From assembly GCF_001552135.1 (NCBI RefSeq), contig NZ_BCQP01000027.1:121315-185314 (forward strand): 64,000 nt of DNA. The letters run 5' to 3'. The notes under the pieces were generated by a model. It saw nothing but the letters and a program-made list of their open reading frames with translations, was not told the origin of the DNA and did no database searches. Position 1 is the stretch's first letter. Each line of letters begins with the position of its first letter. A program made the position numbers and the translations under genes. Positions 60,224-64,000 of the stretch are shown here, piece after piece. The DNA comes from Actinomadura chibensis NBRC 106107. Its GTDB lineage: Bacteria > Actinomycetota > Actinomycetes > Streptosporangiales > Streptosporangiaceae.

Positions 60224-61228
60224 TCAGGCCGCGCGGCTTCCGGCGGTGGCGCGCACCGGCTCCGGCGCCGCGCCGCCCGCCAGCGTCCGGCGGCCGCTCA
60301 GGTCTGCCTCGCTCGCCAGCTGCCGCAGCCGCCGCAGCGACCGGTCGGTGATCTGCCTGACCCGGTTGTGGCTCAGGCCGTACCGCGCGCCGATCTGCGC
60401 GTACGACAGCGGCTGGCCGCTGTCCATCCCGAACCGGGCCCGCAGGATCGCCGACTCCCGCTCGGGCAGCCGGTCGAGCAGCCGCGCGAGGCCCTCGATG
60501 TCGTCCAGCGCGAGGATCTCGGACTCCGGCGTGACGGCGTCCGGGTCCTCCAGCAGGTCGCCCATCGGCGTCTCGCCGGCGTCGTCGACCGTCGCGTCCA
60601 GGCTGGCCGGGTCGCGCCGCCAGCGCAGCAGCTCGTCCACGTGCTCGACGTCCGCGCCGAGCACGCCCGCGAGCTCGTCGCGGGACGGCTCGCGGCCCAG
60701 CTCGCGGCCGAGCTGGCGCTCCGCGCGCCGCAGCCGCGACAGCTCCTCCTCGACGTGGACGGGCAGCCGGATCGTGCGGGCCGTGTGGCTGAGCCCGCGG
60801 CCGATCGCCTGTCTGATCCACCACGTCGCGTACGTGGAGAACTTGAACCCGCGGCGGTAGTCGAACTTCTCCACCGCGCGCATCAGGCCCAGGTTCCCCT
60901 CCTGGATGAGGTCTATCAGGGGCAACGAGTCGGTCGGGTACTTCCGGGCGATCGAGACGACGAGCCGCAGGTTGGCCTCGACGAAGCGCTGCTTGGCGCG
61001 CAGCCCCGCCGCGGCGACCTCCTCCAGTTCCTCGCGGGACACGCCCTCGGGCACGTCGTCCTCGTCGAGCAACTGTTCGGCGTACAGGCCCCCCTCGATC
61101 GCCTTGGCCAGATCGACCTCCTCCTGCGCGTCGAGCAGGGGGGTGCGGCCGATCCGGTCCAGGTACGCCCCGACAAGGTCCTTGTCGGGGACTTCGACCC
61201 TGTCGCCCTTGGTACGGGTTGCAGCCAT
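60224..61228 (-). CDS. Group 2 RNA polymerase sigma factor (HrdB/SigB-like)
   Basis: 334 residues of the sigma-70 family, short of the long N-terminal region 1.1 of the primary factor. Region 1.2 is DLVGAYLDRIGRTPLL; region 2 contains LIQEGNLGLMRAVEKFDY and FKFSTYATWWIRQAIGR (-10 recognition); region 3 has HVEEELSRLRRAERQL; region 4 has LPERESAILRARFGM and YAQIGARYGLSHNRVRQIT (-35 recognition). Non-essential sigma factors of this group handle stress or stationary-phase promoters. GAAGGGTCAGG precedes the ATG. It diverges from thioredoxin. Confidence 0.95.
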   Translation of the reverse strand: MAATRTKGDRVEVPDKDLVGAYLDRIGRTPLLDAQEEVDLAKAIEGGLYAEQLLDEDDVPEGVSREELEEVAAAGLRAKQRFVEANLRLVVSIARKYPTDSLPLIDLIQEGNLGLMRAVEKFDYRRGFKFSTYATWWIRQAIGRGLSHTARTIRLPVHVEEELSRLRRAERQLGRELGREPSRDELAGVLGADVEHVDELLRWRRDPASLDATVDDAGETPMGDLLEDPDAVTPESEILALDDIEGLARLLDRLPERESAILRARFGMDSGQPLSYAQIGARYGLSHNRVRQITDRSLRRLRQLASEADLSGRRTLAGGAAPEPVRATAGSRAA

Positions 61229-61357
61229 CCTGACCCTTCTCCGGTGCGATCTCCCTAAGGGGAGAACGCTAATTACCGCTCTGTGATTCCCGGGCGGGAA
61301 TACTGCGAGGCTGTTAGCCGCTCTACGCTCTGATACCCCGACTGAGGAGAAACCGAC

Positions 61358-61711
61358 ATGGCGACGGTCACGCTCACCGCGGAGAACTTCGATCAGGTCG
61401 CACAGTCCGACGGCATCGTCCTGGTCGACTTCTGGGCGGACTGGTGCGGCCCGTGCAAGCGCTTCGCCCCCGTGTACGAGCGGTCCGCGGGTAAGCACGA
61501 CGACATCACGTTCGGCAAGGTCGACACCGACGCCGAGCCGGAGCTGTCGGAGCGCTTCGGCATCAGGTCGATCCCGACCCTGATGGCGATCCGGGACGGC
61601 ATGATCGTCTTCGCCGAGCCGGGCGCGCTGCCCGAGCCGGTGCTGGAGAACGTGATCGAGCAGGTCCGCGGCCTCGACATGGAGGACGTCCGGCGCCGCG
61701 CGCAGGGCTGA
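61358..61711 (+). CDS. Thioredoxin
   Basis: 117 residues, ordinary thioredoxin length. The active site is WCGPCK (residues 28-33) after VLVDFWADWC, and the cis-Pro loop is FGIRSIPTLMAIRDG. Reduces protein disulfides in the cytoplasm, using thioredoxin reductase elsewhere in the genome. GAGGAGAAA lies upstream of the ATG. The last 15 residues are a charged extension. It shares a 129-bp divergent promoter region with the sigma factor. Confidence 0.96.
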   Translation: MATVTLTAENFDQVAQSDGIVLVDFWADWCGPCKRFAPVYERSAGKHDDITFGKVDTDAEPELSERFGIRSIPTLMAIRDGMIVFAEPGALPEPVLENVIEQVRGLDMEDVRRRAQG

Positions 61712-61851
61712 CCGCCGCCCGGAACGGCACCGATCGCCCGTATCGCCCCGATCGCCCGGTTGCCCGCCCGTGACGACGGGACGGCGCGACGACGGCGCGG
61801 GGGCGGCGTGACGGCAAAGAAGCGCGCGGTACGGCCCCCGGGGCGTCCAGC

Positions 61852-62703
61852 ATGGACGATGATGGACGGGTGCTCGCCGATGTCGTCCGTCACCTGGTGT
61901 GCCCCGTCTGCGGAGCGGACCTCGAACACGCTGACCGCCGACTCCGCTGCCCCGGCGCGCATACCTTCGACATCGCGCGGCAGGGGTACGCGAACCTCCT
62001 CCCGGGCAACGCCCGTCCCGGCACGGCCGACACGCCCGAAATGGTGCGCGCCAGGGAGGAGTTCCTGAGCGCCGGGCACTTCGCCGTCCCCGCCGACCGG
62101 CTCGCTTGGAGCGTTGCGAAGGCGGGGCCGTCGTTCGTCGTCGACGCGGGCGCCGGAACCGGCCACTACCTGAGCTCGGCGCTCGACCGCTCGCCGGACG
62201 CCGTCGGACTCGCCCTCGACATCTCCAAGCACGCCGCGCGCCGCGCCGCCAGGGCCCATCCGCGCGCCGGGGCGGTCGTCGCCGACCTGTGGCGCCCGCT
62301 CCCGGTCCGGGACGGCGCCGCCGACGCCGTGATGAACGTCTTCGCGCCGCGCAACGCCGCAGAGTTCCACCGCGTGCTGCGCGACGACGGGCTGCTGTTC
62401 ACGGTGACGCCGTCCCAGCGGCATTTGGGCCCGCTCGTGGACGCGCTGGGCCTGCTGACGATCGACAAGCGCAAGACCGAACGCATGGACGCCGCCCTCG
62501 CCGGATACTTCAAGCTGGACTCGCGGCAGGAACTGGAGACCGAGGCCGTCCTCACCCATGAGGAGATCACCACGCTGGTGGGGATGGGCCCGAGCGCGCA
62601 TCACGTCCCCGCGGAACAGCTCAGCGAGCGACTGGTGGAGCTAGCCGATCCGCTCCCAGTGCCCTTGGCGTTCGTGCTGTCCACCTACAGAAGGCTTGAG
62701 TAG
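61852..62703 (+). CDS. RlmA-type 23S rRNA guanine-N1 methyltransferase-like protein
   Basis: 283 residues. The N-terminal zinc finger is CPVCGADLEHADRRLRCPGAHTFD, with Cys-x2-Cys, Cys and His ligands; it is characteristic of RlmA(I)/RlmA(II)/TlrB. The Rossmann SAM site is FVVDAGAGTGHYLS and DISKHAARRAA. The segment GYANLLPG and NVFAPRNAAEFHRVLRDDG also fit the family. The enzyme would methylate G745 or G748 of 23S rRNA; G748 methylation in TlrB gives tylosin resistance. Which position is used here is unknown. Its 3' end overlaps the convergent nitroreductase-like gene by 63 bp. Confidence 0.88.
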   Translation: MDDDGRVLADVVRHLVCPVCGADLEHADRRLRCPGAHTFDIARQGYANLLPGNARPGTADTPEMVRAREEFLSAGHFAVPADRLAWSVAKAGPSFVVDAGAGTGHYLSSALDRSPDAVGLALDISKHAARRAARAHPRAGAVVADLWRPLPVRDGAADAVMNVFAPRNAAEFHRVLRDDGLLFTVTPSQRHLGPLVDALGLLTIDKRKTERMDAALAGYFKLDSRQELETEAVLTHEEITTLVGMGPSAHHVPAEQLSERLVELADPLPVPLAFVLSTYRRLE

Positions 62704-63405
62704 GCGCGGACCCGTGTCCTGCTGGGCGAGGACGAGCAACACCTGTGCAACCTCACCCGGACGGGCGGTCTCCTCCAGGCCATGGACGTCGTGAGTCAGG
62801 TAGCTGAACGACGCCGATACCGCATGGATGATGCCGTTCAGCAGGAGTCGCTGGAGCGCCTGCCCGGCGCGAAGCCATTCCGTCGGTGAATCGCCGGGCG
62901 TCGTCAACGCGGCGCGCTGACCGACCGTCCCGTGCGCCGAGGGCAACGGGTGCAGCGCCGCCCCTTCGAGCCGCGCCGCCTCTCCCAGCACCTTGAGGAC
63001 GTGACCGGACGGCGCCGTCGCCCCCTCCGCACGCTCCGCCCGGAAGGGCTTGAGCGCGGCGGCGTAGAGGAGCCGTTCCTCGGAGGTGGTCCGGTGACGT
63101 CCGGCGAGCCTCACCGACGCGAGCACCGAAGGGCGCGCCGCGTCCGGCAGCAACCGGACCACGGCTTCGTGCCCCAGTTGGGCGGCGGCCAGGCGCAGGT
63201 TGACGAGCGCGGCGCCGCTGCTGATCCGCAGACCGCGCCCCACCGGGTCGCTGGACGGCCGGAACCGGACCGGATCGGCATGCAGCTCGATCACACCGGG
63301 CGCCACCGCGAACCGCCAGGCGTGGAGCTCGTGGACCGTCGGCCCCATCGTCGCGGCGACCACGCGACGCTCCGCCGGAGCGCGAATCGCGACGGGCACG
63401 GTCAC
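62641..63405 (-). CDS. Acg-like nitroreductase family protein, shortened
   Basis: 254 residues; usual Acg-type proteins (Mycobacterium Rv2032 and relatives) have about 325-330. The N-terminal half ELHAWRFAVAPGVIELHADP, then GRGLRISSGAALVNLRLAAAQLG and VRLLPDAARPSVLASVRL are Acg-like. The C-terminal TPGDSPTEWLRAGQALQRLLL fits too. Part of the middle is missing, and the hallmark SxHNTQPW becomes GPTVHELHAW while ISCGAA is ISSGAA, so cofactor binding may be altered. GGAGG 10 nt upstream of GTG 63405 fixes the start, excluding a longer frame. Acg proteins are thought to sequester flavin in dormancy. Confidence 0.65.
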   Translation of the reverse strand: MTVPVAIRAPAERRVVAATMGPTVHELHAWRFAVAPGVIELHADPVRFRPSSDPVGRGLRISSGAALVNLRLAAAQLGHEAVVRLLPDAARPSVLASVRLAGRHRTTSEERLLYAAALKPFRAERAEGATAPSGHVLKVLGEAARLEGAALHPLPSAHGTVGQRAALTTPGDSPTEWLRAGQALQRLLLNGIIHAVSASFSYLTHDVHGLEETARPGEVAQVLLVLAQQDTGPRLLKPSVGGQHERQGHWERIG

Positions 63406-63896
63406 GGGGCGTCCTCCAGAGCACGGCGAGACTGCGCTGGCGGGAGCCGCCGCGGACCTGCGGAACCCCGCTCCGCGGGCCATGCGGTCAGCGCACCGTA
63501 TCCCACGGCCACTCGCGCCATCCAGCGCGTGAACGAGGAGGTCAGCGGAGGTCGCATCCGCGTCCGGGACGGGGGAGCGGCCCGCGCCGCCCGCGTGACG
63601 ATTTGCCACTACCGGCGAGGCCCTCTAGTCTCCTGGTGCGCCAAGGGATGCAGGACGCCACCGTGCGGCCGGCCCTCAGGACGCCGGGTCCTCTGAAGGT
63701 GGTTCGGGTTCCGCCCGGACTGTTGTAAGATGGCCTGCACAGCCCAGAACCGGGATGCAGGACGCCGCGAGGTGGCCGGCCCGCAGGGCACTCCCTACGA
63801 AACGATCTTCACGGGTCTTCTTCGACTTGTGGTGGTGTCGTGGTGTGGGGGTTCTGGCAGGTCCCTCGTCCGTCTAAAAGATCTTCTTGGATCTTC
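63406..63896. other. Intergenic region upstream of the rRNA promoter, with two related ~40-bp repeats
   Basis: 490 bp with no recognised gene. GGGATGCAGGACGCC occurs at about 63646-63660 and again at about 63752-63766, and the similarity continues for some 25 bp (GGCCGGCCC and CAGG). Each copy starts a short open frame with ATG-CAG-GAC-GCC (26 and about 40 codons), which may or may not be translated. TAAGAT at 63726-63731 could be a weak upstream rRNA promoter. Confidence 0.45.
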
Positions 63897-63924
63897 TTGA
63901 CAACGGGGACGGGTCAGGTAAGTT
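63881..63924 (+). promoter_or_regulatory. rRNA operon promoter
   Basis: TTGACA (63897-63902) and TAAGTT (63919-63924) with 16-bp spacing give a near-consensus housekeeping promoter. It is preceded by two direct repeats of ATCTTCTTG (63881-63899) that overlap the -35 box. The low GC content and the leader motif downstream make this the promoter of a ribosomal RNA operon beginning beyond position 64000. Confidence 0.85.
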
Positions 63925-63933
63925 AGAAGGGTT

Positions 63934-63949
63934 GCCCCGGAGCCGGGGC
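63934..63949 (+). other. Leader hairpin of the rRNA transcript
   Basis: GCCCCGG (63934-63940) and CCGGGGC (63943-63949) form a strong stem shortly after the promoter, in the untranslated leader upstream of 16S rRNA. Confidence 0.55.
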
Positions 63950-63988
63950 CTGCGGGAGCGGGCGGTCGGCGCGGTGGGTGTCCGTTTC

Positions 63989-64000
63989 TTGAGAACTCAA
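63989..64000 (+). promoter_or_regulatory. Antitermination/processing box of rRNA leader
   Basis: TTGAGAACTCAA is the palindromic motif found in 16S rRNA leaders of actinomycetes, in the sequence context TTTCTTGAGAACTCAA. The 16S gene should start a few hundred bases to the right, outside the window. Confidence 0.85.

Overview
This is a high-GC actinomycete chromosome segment, most likely from the Actinomadura/Thermomonosporaceae area. The lineage is inferred from F420-dependent oxidoreductases, a PIG-L deacetylase like those of mycothiol metabolism, an actinobacterial-type cytochrome bc1 b subunit with a PDWY motif, class II DAHP synthase, an osaCAB-like osmostress locus, and an actinobacterial rRNA promoter and leader at the right edge. 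Almost every gene has strong GC3 bias and GGAGG-type ribosome binding sites. No tRNA, transposase, integrase, phage or CRISPR feature was recognised; this is mostly vertical, lightly operonic chromosome with an unusual load of short tandem-repeat arrays between genes.

Layout. 1-2.1 kb: an ABC transporter ATPase cut by the window edge, divergent from a DesK/NarL-type two-component pair. 2.1-3.0 kb: non-coding 18-bp repeat array. 3.0-15.6 kb: stand-alone metabolic and regulatory genes (two TetR- or WYL-regulated divergent loci, a TetR with a C-terminal zinc-finger extension, cytochrome P450, citrate synthase, TenA-like protein, soluble Ser/Thr kinase, aldo/keto reductase, a protein with repeated excisionase-like HTH modules, VOC and DDN-type enzymes). 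15.6-27 kb: long intergenic spaces with four unrelated tandem-repeat arrays, an orphan membrane protein, the second member of an unrecognised Cys/His-motif family, a class II glutamine amidotransferase with an internal 9-residue repeat insert, a small HTH protein, a DUF2786 protein, an AlkZ-like glycosylase and a secreted double-psi beta-barrel protein with a structured upstream region. 27.9-35.1 kb: a coherent catabolic island, in which an IclR regulator, a benzoylformate-decarboxylase-like ThDP enzyme and an SDR dehydrogenase diverge from a CUT2/ribose-type ABC transporter around a dyad operator.

35-50 kb: single-gene metabolism, including an orphan qcrB, an amidohydrolase whose last codons are reiterated as a 15-bp tandem repeat, a PIG-L deacetylase, a second glutamine amidotransferase, a secreted HNH nuclease, an O-methyltransferase, an AraC/NUDIX pair and gltX. 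A shared CAAGAC-type promoter element precedes three unlinked genes and probably defines a small AraC regulon. 50-58.5 kb: osaB-like response regulator, osaA-like giant poly-HAMP hybrid kinase, divergent osaC-like RsbW/GAF/SpoIIE protein, then a STAS anti-anti-sigma factor and an RsbW-type kinase, forming one stress-signalling island. 58.6-64 kb: class II DAHP synthase, group 2 sigma factor divergent from thioredoxin, an RlmA-type rRNA methyltransferase overlapping at its 3' end a shortened Acg-like nitroreductase, and the promoter/leader of an rRNA operon that continues beyond the window.

No completely new defence or mobile system was found. The most promising items are the repeat-bearing amidotransferase, the Cys/His paralog family, the TetR-zinc-finger fusion, the triple-HTH protein, the shared CAAGAC regulon, the structured RNA-like stretch near 26.6 kb and the reiterated-stop-codon repeat.
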